Assembly (NCBI GenBank): GCA_016206665.1
Contig: JACQRC010000048.1
Coordinates: 1-40,052, forward strand
Direction: 5' to 3'
Length of the DNA: 40,052 nucleotides
Source of the DNA: Candidatus Omnitrophota bacterium
GTDB lineage: Bacteria; Omnitrophota; Gorgyraeia; Aquiviventales; JACQRC01
Shown: positions 19,601 through 30,000 of the stretch, piece after piece
Layout: each line of letters opens with the position of its first letter
Numbering within the stretch: position 1 is the first letter of the stretch
Translations under genes and position numbers: made by a program
The notes under the pieces: model-generated
The model's input: only the letters and a program-made list of their open reading frames with translations
What the model was told of the DNA's origin: nothing
Databases searched by the model: none

Positions 19601-20198
19601 GACCATCGAGAGCCAGAAGGGCTCCACCGCGCAGCTGCAGGAAGCGCGCGAGGAGCTCCGCCGCACCCAGGCTTCCCTCACCGAGGCCAATGAGCGGGTC
19701 ACGACCCTGGCCACCGAAATGGAGCGGCGCCAGAAGCTCGTGACGGAACTGCGCGAGCAGCTGGCCCAGCGCGACATCGAGCTGCGCCGGACCAAGGCGG
19801 CCTCCGATATCCTGACAGCGCCCGCCGGCGAGATCCGTCCCACCATCGAGGCACCGGCGACCACATCGCCTCCCGCAGCGCCCGTCAGCCAGCAGGCCCC
19901 TGCCGAGCTGCTGCAGGATACGGCCGTCAACACCACCCCGCCCGGGCCGGCCATGAAGGTCTATCAAGTCAACCAGGAGTACGGCTTTTTGGTGTTAGAG
20001 GTGGCCGGGGTGGACTGGGCCAAGGAGGGGACCTCAGCCATGCTCATGAAAGGCTCCCAACCGGTGGTCGAGATCCGGCTGGGCGAGGTCGACACGGCCG
20101 GTCTGGCCGTGGCGCACATCACCCGTCAGCTCGACAAGTCGATGCGCTTGTTCAAGGGCGATGTGTTAGTGGCCCAACCGCTGTTAGGCGCGCGGTAA
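16659..20198 (+). CDS. Giant exported coiled-coil protein (1179 aa)
   Basis: The product has a signal peptide (LAVWAGGLLCLLSWAAPSVAWA), a spacer to about residue 85, and then roughly 990 residues of near-continuous coiled coil dominated by Gln, Glu, Leu, Arg and Ala. Phrases such as QQENRDLRxQL and LRRTQ recur at irregular spacing. A Pro/Ala-rich hinge (about 1070-1095) leads to a C-terminal beta-domain with VYQVNQEYGFLVLEVAG and ending LFKGDVLVAQPL. That type of end domain occurs on bacterial coiled-coil proteins with the pattern of a GD-containing small barrel. A GAGGGT at 16648-16653 serves as Shine-Dalgarno and lies inside a 6-codon mini-frame (16642-16662) that overlaps the ATG. The coil could span more than 100 nm, enough to form a periplasmic or surface scaffold. 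Confidence 0.78.
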   Translation: MRRHRGKALAVWAGGLLCLLSWAAPSVAWAGKAQSSRQQSLEQAIAQAHQKLDAMAATSGETALADPPYDPALPSATSAVDTTGLLSSGMAQELRRAQQALATAQLEVTTLRRDRQFHRERSAKFEVQVRALQQENRRLAAQLRGPPQAVQAGPAESVAAGTAGAELETRLSELQAELARRTQELEDAQQQQKELAHQLQQLPPRPVNADIRAAELEQALRDARQEARNLESQLAEVRRRNSQLEIQLANAGQEKGSVKAEFTRLQQDRTDLEQELRRVQQEIRTTQLELTNLRRDADDRRLQATNLEQQVKSGQTTERDLRNQLNELRQTHRALETERDRLTHDLTQTGERLRQSQETAAGLEAQLANAERSRQALHTESSEGEKSRAQVEQELRRTQQALDDVERKRDAVQKDLEYEQDRVATLMEQGQRLENEQRSLTAQLSDLRRANTQLAGLRDQQERKMAEDEARLKEVRDALETAKREAADAVAQLQARLRESHKDNQMFQAQLSGAQQTTMRLEDELRASQQTLGEAKTQLSNQEEKAQATQAALQAELSKFQQENRDLRGALSEQRRINVLMEGELAETKKKRDALQSDFLDVQQSLAQTKKDFLKTQDLLAETERQLSTARKDAEHGQAQLADLDVRFKTLQQENRDLRNQVVDLRRSSGQLEGERDQLQAQLTQRDAALQQTRKEFETFQQQTKAHADQLETQFAETKSTLLSMEETLKQTQQAFESAKQEAGQTAVRLEAELTEAQAKAQAAGNALNEAKQAKADAEFELRQTRQLLADTKAQLAKEQEYGAGQIEALNDQVKRLTQESRELRTQLSDLRKVNAQVEGQLTDAQATIAERNKELARRVEDFTQSQGALSKVHEEATAAQEALFQSQRGKERVNEELQAMHNQIRQLSEQLATLQGDKGQLQVTLSERERTIGRLQAELTRLNSELTTTHTTSNEREQQLSADREGYKMQLDRLQRELEKTIESQKGSTAQLQEAREELRRTQASLTEANERVTTLATEMERRQKLVTELREQLAQRDIELRRTKAASDILTAPAGEIRPTIEAPATTSPPAAPVSQQAPAELLQDTAVNTTPPGPAMKVYQVNQEYGFLVLEVAGVDWAKEGTSAMLMKGSQPVVEIRLGEVDTAGLAVAHITRQLDKSMRLFKGDVLVAQPLLGAR

Positions 20199-20209
20199 AT
20201 CAGGCGCCC

Positions 20210-20238
20210 TTGACAAACAGGCAATCGTCAGCCATACT
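20210..20238 (+). promoter_or_regulatory. Promoter of the giant-protein leader
   Basis: A perfect TTGACA (20210-20215) is followed after 17 bp by CATACT (20233-20238), five of six matching TATACT. It lies 12 bp after the coiled-coil gene. Transcription would start near 20245 and produce a leader of about 425 nt containing the structured RNA, riboswitch and terminators listed below. Confidence 0.7.
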
Positions 20239-20256
20239 TGAACCAAGAAATTTGTC

Positions 20257-20364
20257 CAGGCGCATCGATCAACGAGGATAGGCAAAGACTTTAGATGGTG
20301 TACCCCGAGCACCAACGTTGAAGAAGGACAGCATCGCGCCCAGGTGCGGCGATGCGTTTTTTTT
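20257..20364 (+). ncRNA. Structured leader segment or small RNA of unknown class
   Basis: Between the promoter at 20210 and a strong terminator, nested complementary arms are visible: CGCATCG (20261-20267) with CGATGCG (20350-20356), TCAACG (20269-20274) with CGTTGA (20316-20321), and TGGTG (20296-20300) with CACCA (20310-20314). The outer arm competes with GCATCGC (20331-20337) for the same 3' strand of the terminator. This is the arrangement expected of an attenuator, or of a stand-alone RNA of about 120 nt. I could not match it to a known riboswitch class. Confidence 0.45.
20331..20364 (+). terminator. Intrinsic terminator upstream of the riboswitch
   Basis: The stem GCATCGC (20331-20337) pairs with GCGATGC (20349-20355) around an 11-nt loop and is followed by eight consecutive T (20357-20364). 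It could end the coiled-coil operon, the short transcript from the 20210 promoter, or both. Its strength means that expression of the giant gene from that promoter would need readthrough or antitermination, unless another promoter lies between 20364 and 20395. I found no convincing one there. Confidence 0.8.
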
Positions 20365-20390
20365 GGTGTCGGGCAGGAACGTCTGACAAC

Positions 20391-20494
20391 TCGTTAGCAC
20401 GATAAAGGCAAACCACGGGAAACCGTGGGACGCAAAGCGATGAGCCTACAGCCCGCACGGGCCACGGTCGTCAAGCTGCCGAATGCTCGCACGA
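20391..20494 (+). promoter_or_regulatory. Cyclic-di-GMP-I (GEMM-I) riboswitch aptamer
   Basis: The conserved GEMM-I core is present in order. AAAGGCAAACC leads into a P2 hairpin (CCACGG 20413-20418, GAAA tetraloop 20419-20422, CCGTGG 20423-20428). The invariant GGGACGCAAAGC joins P2 to P3. The P3 arms are GATGA (20439-20443) with TCGTC (20468-20472), capped by the GCCC/GGGC hairpin (20451-20462). A closing P1 can form from TCGT and AGCA (20391-20399) with TGCT and ACGA (20484-20494). GEMM-I aptamers bind cyclic di-GMP. The GAAA tetraloop and its receptor-side P3 are class features. It precedes genes for exported proteins, a common target of these switches. Confidence 0.87.
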
Positions 20495-20498
20495 AGCG

Positions 20499-20541
20499 AT
20501 CCGGCAGCCTCTGGCGACAGAGGATGCCGGATGTTTGTTAG
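20499..20541 (+). promoter_or_regulatory. Riboswitch expression platform: alternative hairpin
   Basis: Directly after the aptamer, ATCCGGCA (20499-20506) pairs perfectly with TGCCGGAT (20525-20532), with an inner 6-bp stem CCTCTG/CAGAGG around GCGA. It is followed by GTTTGTT. The arm CGGCAGC (20502-20508) is also fully complementary to GCTGCCG (20475-20481) at the 3' edge of the aptamer. The two pairings are mutually exclusive, as expected for a ligand-controlled switch. The T-run is weak, so termination at this point is uncertain. Confidence 0.55.
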
Positions 20542-20640
20542 CAGTGACTGGCGGTTAAACGCTGGAACGCGTTGGAGCACGCCGGATGGGCGGCGGGGCG
20601 TTCCGGCTGCCCATGCCATCGCTGTGGCGTCTCATCATGA

Positions 20641-20670
20641 CCTCTGGCGGAAACTCCGCCGGAGGTTTTT
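20641..20670 (+). terminator. Second leader terminator, overlapping a Shine-Dalgarno
   Basis: CCTCTGGCGGA (20641-20651) pairs with TCCGCCGGAGG (20655-20665) over 11 bp with one G-U pair and a 3-nt loop, followed by TTTTT (20666-20670). The 3' arm contains GGAGG, which can serve as ribosome binding site for the TTG at 20669. The same hairpin could therefore stop transcription or hide the ribosome site. It lies inside the long open frame that begins at 20483, which argues against that upstream start. Confidence 0.7.
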
Positions 20671-21079
20671 GTCTGTCCGCCGCCATTGGCGCCGCCTCGT
20701 TGCCCTCACCCTCTGCTCGTTCTGCTTCGTGCGCTTGGCGTTCGCCGCACCTCCTGTTGCCGCGCCGCCTTCTTCCAACGTTCGCACGACCAGTGAAACC
20801 GTGAGCGGCGAGGTGAGCGGAATCAGCCCCTCCTTCATTGCCGTCACCTACAAGAAAGCGGCCGGGCGGGAGTGGGAGATGCTCCTGCCCATGGATCAGA
20901 ACACCAAACTTGAGTACGCCAAGCTGCTGGCCGAAATCCGTCCCGGCGCGACCGTCCGCGTCCAGTACGACAAGATGGTGGAGGGCGCAGGCAAGCAGGA
21001 AAAGATCCAGCTGAAGGCCACCAAGGTCAGTCTCCTCAAGCCGGCCGTGGACGCCTTATCCAGCGGAGACCAGCCGTGA
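20669..21079 (+). CDS. Small exported protein of unknown function upstream of the giant gene
   Basis: The open frame extends back to an ATG at 20483, but that start lies within the riboswitch and the frame then crosses a terminator. A TTG at 20669 just after GGAGG gives a sensible N-terminus: basic residues (RRHWRR), a hydrophobic stretch (LVALTLCSFCFVRLAFA) and a signal-peptide end. The start spacing of 3 nt is short, so the start remains uncertain. The mature part (about 110 residues) is a small beta-rich domain with VSGEVSGISPSFIAVTY, GATVRVQYDKMVEGAG and KIQLKATKVSLLKP, similar in feel to OB-like periplasmic domains. The stop overlaps the giant gene's GTG (GTGA), so the two are translationally coupled. 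Confidence 0.65.
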   Translation: MSVRRHWRRLVALTLCSFCFVRLAFAAPPVAAPPSSNVRTTSETVSGEVSGISPSFIAVTYKKAAGREWEMLLPMDQNTKLEYAKLLAEIRPGATVRVQYDKMVEGAGKQEKIQLKATKVSLLKPAVDALSSGDQP

Positions 21080-24000
21080 CGCGCTCACTGCGTGGCCTCA
21101 TCATGAGCATTGGCCTCCTGGGCGCGTTGTGGGTCGCCGTGCCCGACGCCTCGGCGGTTCAGGTCAAGGCCGTCTACCGCGGCACCATGAACTTTGACGC
21201 GGATGACATCGTCCTCACAGCCACTTTGCCGTCCGCCGTCGATGTCTCGAAATCGATCGTCCTGGTCTCGATCAACATGAGCGTCACCAACAATGCCCGG
21301 GACCAGAACCCGCTCTTTATCGCCTCCTTCGAGGACGGCACGACGGTGAGCGTGACGCGTGGCGGCGCCAACCAGACCGCCACCGCCTCCTGGCAGGTCA
21401 TCGAGTTTGCGGACGGCGTCTTCGTCCAGCGCGGCATGTCGAGCTTCACCGACACCGTTAAAATCAAGACGATCACCCTGGGCTCAACTTTTGACACGAC
21501 CAAGACCTTTCCTATCCTCCAGGTGAACGGCGCGTTGACGACCGCGACGGATACCGAAGTCGCAACCTTCAACGCCACCTTCCCGGCCAACAACCAGATT
21601 ACCATTGCGCGCCTGCGGAGTGCCAGCGAGGCCGGCATCACCAAGACGGTGAGCGTCGGTTACCAGGTGGTCTCGTTCCTTACCGATGCCTCAGTGCGAA
21701 CCGGCACGGCGACCATCGCGTACAATCAGACCGCAGCCACGGTGAGCAGTCTGAGCCCAGCCATCGCCGACGTGAACAAGGCCTTTCTGGTCTACACCTT
21801 CTCAGGCAATGGGAACGCGACCTCGGGCATTGACGGCATGGAGGGGTTATTGTTAGTGCGGGGAAAGATCGCCGATACCACGACCCTGACCTTCACGCGG
21901 GCGGCCTCCAGCACAGCGACCGACGACACCGTCGACATCGTCTGGTACCTGGTGGAGATGTCCGACTCCAACACCCTCGTCCAGCGCAATACCACGACCT
22001 TTACCACTACCTCGACCTCACCCACGTTCGGTACCGCCATCGACACGTCGCGAGGCATCCTGCTGTTCGGCTACGCGGCAGGCGACAACGCCACGCAGAA
22101 CTTGTTGGACGATCTCTCCACCCGCGGCGAGGTCACCGGGACGACGGGCTTGACCTTTACCCGTGCCGGCACCGCCAGCGAGTCAGCGGACTGGGAGGTG
22201 GCAGAGTTTCCACCACTGACCCTGACCTACCCGAACGGCGGGGAGGTCCTGCGGGTCGGCCAGACCCCCAATCCCAACATTACCTGGACCTGCTCGAACT
22301 CTGCGGCCGGCCACACGATTCAAATCGCCATTTCGGGTGATGGCGGCTTGACCTATCCGGATACCGTGGCCACGGTGACCAGCGGTTGCACCAGCAACGC
22401 CGGCTCCTACGCCTGGACCATTCCGGACTCGTATGCGACGATCGGCAACGTCATTCAGAACGACCTGCGGCTCAAGATTACCGATACCACCGATGCCACT
22501 AATCCACGCAACTTCGACGTCTCGAACGCCAACCTCGAAATCAAAGGTCAGGTGACGCTGACCGCCCCGGACGGCGGCGAAGTCTGGTTTGTCGGGGACA
22601 CGACCCGCAACATTGTGTGGACGAAGCAGGGCAACCTCGACTACAGCAGCCTGACGCTCAAGCTCTCCACGGACGGCGGCGGCAGCTATCCGACGACCAT
22701 CGCGACGTTGGTCGTGCCCAGCAGCCTGTCCTACAACTGGAATCCGATTCCGAACAACACCTGCAACGCCAACTGCAAGGTGCTCGCTGAACTCGCCGCC
22801 GACGCGGCAAACGTCACCGATGTCTCCAATGGCAACTTCTCCATCCGTGGGAGCTTGACGATCACCGCTCCCAACGGCACCGAGAGTTGGCCTGCCACGA
22901 CATCCCAGACCATTACATGGAACAAAACCGGTACCTTCGCGACGGTCAAGCTGGAGTATTCCACGAACAGCGGAGGTACGTATCCCAATGTTATCGCAAC
23001 GGGGCTCACTGCTGGTGGAGCGTCAGGCTCCTACGCGTGGACCGTGCCGATTGCCGGGATCAGTACCTTTGCCCGTGTCAAGGTCACCAACGAGGCCGAC
23101 GCGAATGTCACGGATGAGTCGAACGCTGATTTCGCCATCGTCCCATCGCTGAAGGTGACCAGGCCGGACAATGGCACCGAAGTCTTCTACGTCGGCACCT
23201 CCGAGGCCATCAACTGGACCGTCAACGGCGCCATCGCCAACGTCAAGTTAGAGTACTCGACCAACGGCTTCTCCGACGAGCTGCAGACCGTGCAGATCAC
23301 CGCCTCGACCCCGGCCGACCCGGCGCCGGTGGACGGCAGCGGCAGCTACAACTGGACCATCCCGGATGCCATCGGCTCCACCGTCAAGGTGCGCGTAAGC
23401 GAGGTCGGCGCGCCCACCCGCAACGACGTCTCGGACAACAACTTCAAGATTCGCGGGAAGATCACCGTGGTCTACCCGAACGGCGGCGAGGTCTTTCCGG
23501 TCGGTTCCTCCCAGGTGCTGTCCTGGACCAAGGACGGTTCGCTGGGCAACGTGGACCTCCTCTACTCGACGAACGGGGGCTCAGCCTTCCCGAACACGAT
23601 CGTCACCAACCAGGCAGGCACCACCTATAACTGGACGCCCATCCCTGACGTGGTGAGCACGACCATCCGGGTTCGTGTACAGGGCGTTACCAACGCCGCC
23701 GAGACGGTGGATGGCTCTGACGCCAACCTGGCCATCAAGGGCTCGCTCACGCTGACCGGCCCGAACGGCGGCGAGCTCTGGGGAGCCGGCACCGCCCAAA
23801 CCATTGCCTGGAACAAGTCCGGCACGATGACCGACGTCAAGTTAGAGTACTCGACGAACAGCGGCTCGACCTACCCGAACGTCATCGTGGCCTCGACACC
23901 CGCGGACACCGACCCGCCGGCCGGGGCCAACAACGGCCAGTACGCGTGGACTCTGCCGGGCACCGTCGGTACCCAGTTCCGTGTCAAGGTGACTCTGCTC

Positions 24001-27000
24001 AGCGATACCACCGTCTTCGACACCTCCAACGGCGACTTCAGCATCCGCGGCTCGGTGACGCTCACAGCACCCAACGGCGGGCAGACCTGGATCGTGGGCA
24101 CGCAGGAAAACATCACCTGGTCGCTGAGCGGCTCCATTGCCAACGTCAAGCTGGAATACTCGACGGACGGCGGCTCCACCTATCCGGCGGGCGGGTTGAT
24201 CACGGCCTCGACGGCGGCCGCCCCATTGAGCTACACCTGGACGATTCCGGACGCTATCGGTACAGTCGTCCGTGTGCGCGTCTCGGATGCCGGCGACGCC
24301 ACGGTCAATGACCCATCGGACACCGACTTCACCATCAAGGGCTCACTCACGCTCACAGCACCCAACGGCGGGCAGACCTGGATCGTGGGCACCAGCCAGA
24401 ACGTCACCTGGACCAAATCCGGCACGCTGCCCAACGTCAAGTTAGAGTACTCCGCGGATGGCGGGATCACCTATCCCAACGTCATCATCGCTTCTGTGCC
24501 TGGCGCCGACCTGAGCTACCCCTGGACCATTCCGGACACCATTGACACCGACATCCGCGTGCGGGTGAGCTACGACACGACCCCGGACACCCTCGACCTA
24601 TCGGATACTTCGAATGCCAACTTCACCATCAAGGGGTCCCTGACCCTGACCGCGCCCAACGGCACGGAGCAGTGGCCGATCAACTCCGGGCAGACGATCG
24701 CCTGGACCAAGACCGGCACCCTGACAGGCAACCTGAAGCTCGAATACTCGGTGGACGGCGGCGCTACCTATCTGGCCGGCAACCTGATCAGCAACACCGT
24801 CGCGGCATCGAGTACCAGCTACGCGTGGACCGTGCCCGACAACCCCTCCACTCAGGCGCGAGTGAAGGTGACCTACCTCAACGACACGAGCGTCTTCGAC
24901 GAGTCGAACGCCAACTTCAGCATCAAGGGCTCCGTCACCGTCACGGCGCCCAACACGGCGGTGACGTGGCTGGTGGGCGAGAGCCGCAACGTCACGTGGA
25001 TCAAGGGCGGGGCCATCGCCAACGTGAAGATTGACTATTCCACCGATGGTGGTGCCACCTATCCGAACGCGGTCGTCGCCTCAACGCCCGCCTCCAACCT
25101 CAGCTATGCTTGGACGGTACCTGACGCCATCGGCACACAATTACGCGTCCGGATCACGGATGCGGCTGACGCCACCGTCCTCGACGCCTCGGATGTCAAC
25201 TTCAGCATCAAGGCCACTCTGGCCATGACCTCGCCCAACGGCGGCGAGACCTGGATCGTGGGTGAGAGCCGCAACATCATCTGGAACAAGACCGGCACGA
25301 TTGCCAACGTCAAACTGGAATACTCCACCGACGGCGGCACCAGCTATCTGGCTGGCGGCCTCATCGTGGCCTCGACCGCCGGCGAGACGGATCCGCCGAC
25401 TGGGGCGGGCAACGGCCAGTACGCCTGGACGGTGCCGGATGCCATCGGGACGAACCTGATGGTCAAGGTGACCAACTTGGCGGATACCTCGGTGAATGAC
25501 CAGTCCGACGCGGCCTTTACCATCAAGGGGTCGCTCACCATGAGCTCCCCCAATGGCAGCGAGGTGTGGATCGTGGGCGAGAGCCGGGACATCGTCTGGA
25601 CCATGGTGGGCACCATCGCCAACGTGAAGCTGGAGTACTCGAAGAACGCCTTCTTCGATGAATCGCAGACCTTCCAGATCATCGCCTCGACGACGGCTGA
25701 AACGAACCCGCCCACCGGAGCGGGCAACGGCCAGTACGCCTGGACCGTCTCCGATGCCATCGGGACCAACCTGAAGGTGCGCGTGTCGAGCACGGCGGAT
25801 GCTACGGTGAAAGACGTCTCTGACGCCGCCTTCGCCATCAAGGGCAAGCTCACCATCACGGCGCCCAACGGCGGCGAAAGCTGGGTGGCGCTGACCGCGA
25901 ACAACATCACCTGGACGCGCGACGGCTCGATCGCCAACGCCAAGCTGGAATACACCAAGGACGGCACGACCTACGCGAGCATCACGACCTCGACGGACGC
26001 CTCGCTCGGCACCTTCAACTGGACTGTGGCGGACGACCTCTCTTCAACCGCGAAGGTCAGAATCACGAACACCGCCGACGCGACCGTCTTTGACGAATCC
26101 AACGCCAACTTCAAGATCACCGGTTCGCTGACCCTCACGTCGCCCAACGGCGGTGAGAAGTGGACCTACGGTGGTGCGGCGCAGAACATCGTCTGGACCA
26201 AGAACGGCACGGCGCTGGCCAATGTGAAGCTGGAATACTCCACCGACGGTGGGACGACCTATCCGAACCTCATCATCGGCAGCACCCCGGCCGGTTCGGC
26301 CTTTGCGTGGACCATTCCAAATACACCGTCGGCGACCTGCCGCGTGAAGGTGTCGGATGCCAGCGACGCCACGGTCTTCGACGTCTCGAATGCCAACTTC
26401 AAGATCAAAGCCAGCCTGACCGTGGTCTCACCCAACGGTGGCGAAATCTGGGCGGTCGCCTCACCGCAGACGATCAACTGGAACACCACCGGCACCGTGG
26501 TGAACGCGAAGCTGGACTACTCAACCGATGGCGGTGTGAGCTACCCGAACCCTATCACGGCCTCGACGACCAACACCGGCACCTACTCCTGGACGATTCC
26601 GAACGCCATCTCTACGTCGGTCCGGGTCAAGGTGACCGATGCTGCCGATGTTGATGCGACAGACGCCTCGGACGCCAACTTCAAGATTCGCGGTGTCCTG
26701 GTCTTGAGCGCTCCCAATGGCGGCGAGCAGTGGGGCATCGCCACACCGCAGAACATCGCGTGGACTCGGACCGGCTCGGTCGCCAATGTGAAACTGGAAT
26801 ACTCGACCAACGGCTTTACGGATGAGCTGCAGAACACGACCATCATCGCTTCCACCGCGGCCGACCCGCTGCCGGCCGACGATGCGGGCACCTACGCCTG
26901 GACCATTCCGGACACGCCGGGTTCGACGGTGAAGGTGCGCGTCTCCGATGCGACGGATGCCACGGTGAGCGACGCCTCCAACGCGAACTTCTCCATTAAG

Positions 27001-30000
27001 GGGTCGGTGACGCTCACCGCCCCCAACGGCGGCGAGAGCTGGATCGTCGGCTCCTCCTTCAACATCACCTGGACTTTGGGCGGCAGCCTCGCCAACGTCA
27101 AGTTGCAGTACTCCACCGATGGCGGATTGACCTGGCCGGACCCGGGCAAGGTCATCGTGGCCTCCACCGCGGCGAGTGCCTTAAGCTACACCTGGACCAT
27201 CCCGGACGACGTGACGGCCCTGGCGCGCGTGCGCATCACCTACACCGATGACACGAGCGTCTACGATGACTCCAACGCGAACTTTGCCATCCGCGGCTCG
27301 CTCTCCCTGACCGCGCCGAACGGGTCCGAGAACTGGATCGTGGGTGACAGCCAGAATATCACCTGGACGAAGACCGGCACCATTGCGACCGTCAAGCTGG
27401 ACTTCTCCACCGACGGCGGCACGACCTACCCGAACGTCATCACCGCCTCGGTCGCCTCGACCGCCACGCCGTATGCCTGGGTGATTCCGGACGCCATCTC
27501 CAGCCAGGTGCGGGTGAAGGTCACCAGCACCGCCGACAGCGTGGTCACCGATGCCTCGGATGCCAACCTCGCCATCAAGGGTTCGCTAACATTAACCTCA
27601 CCAAACGGCGGGGAGGTGTGGGGCGTGGCCACGAGCCAGCCGATTAACTGGTCGCGGGTGGGCTCCATCGGTACTGCCAAGTTGGAGTACTCGACGGACG
27701 GCGGGGTGACCTATCCGAACACCATCATCAACCCGATCGCCTCATCGCTCTTGACCTACAACTGGACGGTGCCGGACGCCATCACGACGACGGCCAGGGT
27801 CAAGATCACCAACCTGGCCGACGTAACGGTCAACGACACCTCCAACGGCAACTTCAAGATCGCCGGCTCGCTCGTGGTGACCGCCCCCAACGGCGGCGAG
27901 CAGTGGGGCATCGGTCTGTCGAAGAGCATCACCTGGACCAAGGGCGGCTCGATCGTGAATGTCAAGTTAGAGTACTCGACCGACAGCGGGGCGACCTATC
28001 CGAATGTGATTATCGCTTCCGTCGATGCCACCGCCGGCACGCCGTACGCCTGGACGGTGCCGGATGTGCCTTCGGCGACCGTTCGCGTCAAGGTCACGAA
28101 CATCAGCGACACGACGGTGTTCGACGCCTCCGATGCGAACTTCAAGATCCAAGGTTCCTTCACGCTCACCGCGCCCAACGGCGGCCAGGTCTGGCTGACG
28201 GGCGAATCCCGGAGCATCACCTGGACCAAGGGCGGCTCCATCGCCAACGCGAAACTCGAATATTCCACGGACGGCGGGGTCACCTACCCGAACCTCATCG
28301 TGGGCTCCACGCCGGCCGCCACCCTCAGCTATGCGTGGACCGTGCCGGATGCCCTGGGCACCCAGCTGCGCGTCAAGATTACGGACGCGGCTGACGCGGC
28401 CGTCTTCGACACATCGGACGCCAACTCCACGATCAAGGGCACGCTCACCGTGACCGCCCCCAACGGCGGCGAAAGTTGGATCGTGGGCACCTCGCAGAAT
28501 GTCACCTGGACGCGCAACGGCTCGATCGCCAACGTCAAGTTGGAGTACTCGAAGAACGGCTTCGCGGATGAGCTGCAGACCTTCGTCATCGTGGCCTCGA
28601 CGCTGGGCGGCAACCTTTCCTACGGCTGGACCGTGCCTGATGCCATCGGCAACACCGTCAAGGTGCGGGTGAGCGACACCTCGGATGCCACGGTGAACGA
28701 CCTCTCCAACGGCAACTTTGCGATCAAGGGCGCGCTCACGGTGACCGCTCCCAACGGCGGTGAGACGCTGATCGTGGGCGGGTCCACGAACATCACCTGG
28801 ACGAAGAGCGGATCCATCGCCAACGTCAAGCTGGAGTACTCGACCAACGCCTTCGCCAACGAGCTGCAGACCGTGGTCATCACCGCCTCCACATCGGCCG
28901 CGGCGCTCAGCTACGCCTGGACCGTCCCGGATGCCATCAGCAACACCCTCAAGGTGCGCATCACGGACGCCAGTGACGCCTCTGTCCTGGACACGTCCAA
29001 CACCAACTTCACGATCAAGGGGTCGCTGACGGTGACCGCCCCGAACGGCGGCGAAAACTGGGTCGTGGCGACTGGGCAGACGATCACCTGGAACCGGGCC
29101 GGCTCGATCCCGAACGTGAAGCTCCAGTACACGACCGACGGCGCCATCTACACCGACATCATCGCCTCGACCGGCAACACCGGCTCCTACGCCTGGACGA
29201 TTCCGAATACGACAACCACCACCGGCATGGTGAAGGTGATCGACACGAGCGACGCGACCGTGAACGACGCCTCGGACGCCAACTTCAGGATTCAGGCGGG
29301 CTTCACGCTCACGGCCCCCAACGGCGGCGAGAACTTCCTGGTGGGCTCCTCGCAGAACATCACGTGGAACACCCAGGGCACCGTCGGCTTTGTGAAACTC
29401 GACTACTCGACCGACAGTGGGACCACCTACCCGAGCCTGATTGTGAGCTCGACCGGCAACACCGGCACCTACGGCTGGACCGTGCCGGACAACGTCTCGG
29501 GCGCGGTGCGGGTGCGGGTTGCTGACGCGTCGGATGCGACCGCCTTCGACACCTCCAACGCCAACTTGCGGATCCGGGCGGCCTTCACCCTCAGCGCCCC
29601 CAACGGCGCCGAGCAGTGGCGGGTCGGCCAGACGAACAACATCACCTGGTCCACGCTGGGCACCATCCCCAACGTCAAGCTGCAATATTCCCGTGACAAC
29701 TTTGTGGCGGACATTCAGACGATCATCGCCTCGGTGACCAACGCCAGCACCTACGCCTGGACCGTGCCAGACACGATTTCCAACACGGTCCGCGTGAAGG
29801 TGTCTGACCCGAACGACATCGGGGCCTTTGACGCCTCGAACGCCGACTTCCGCATCACGGGCAATTTCACCATCGTCACCCCCAACACGGGCACCATTTT
29901 CGTGGGCGATCCGTTGAGCATCACGTGGACCTCGGCGGGCACGATGCCCAACGCCAAGCTCGAGTACTCGACCGATGGTGGAGCCACCTTTCCCAACGTG

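Noticed and set aside
20483..20668. Upstream extension of the small exported protein to the ATG at 20483
   Set aside because: The ATG lies in the riboswitch P1 region, and the added 62 residues cross two hairpins and bury the signal peptide.
27967..29685. A 572-codon open frame on the minus strand inside the giant gene
   Set aside because: It mirrors the codon periodicity of the tandem repeats, has repeat-like content itself, no ribosome site and no recognisable domain.
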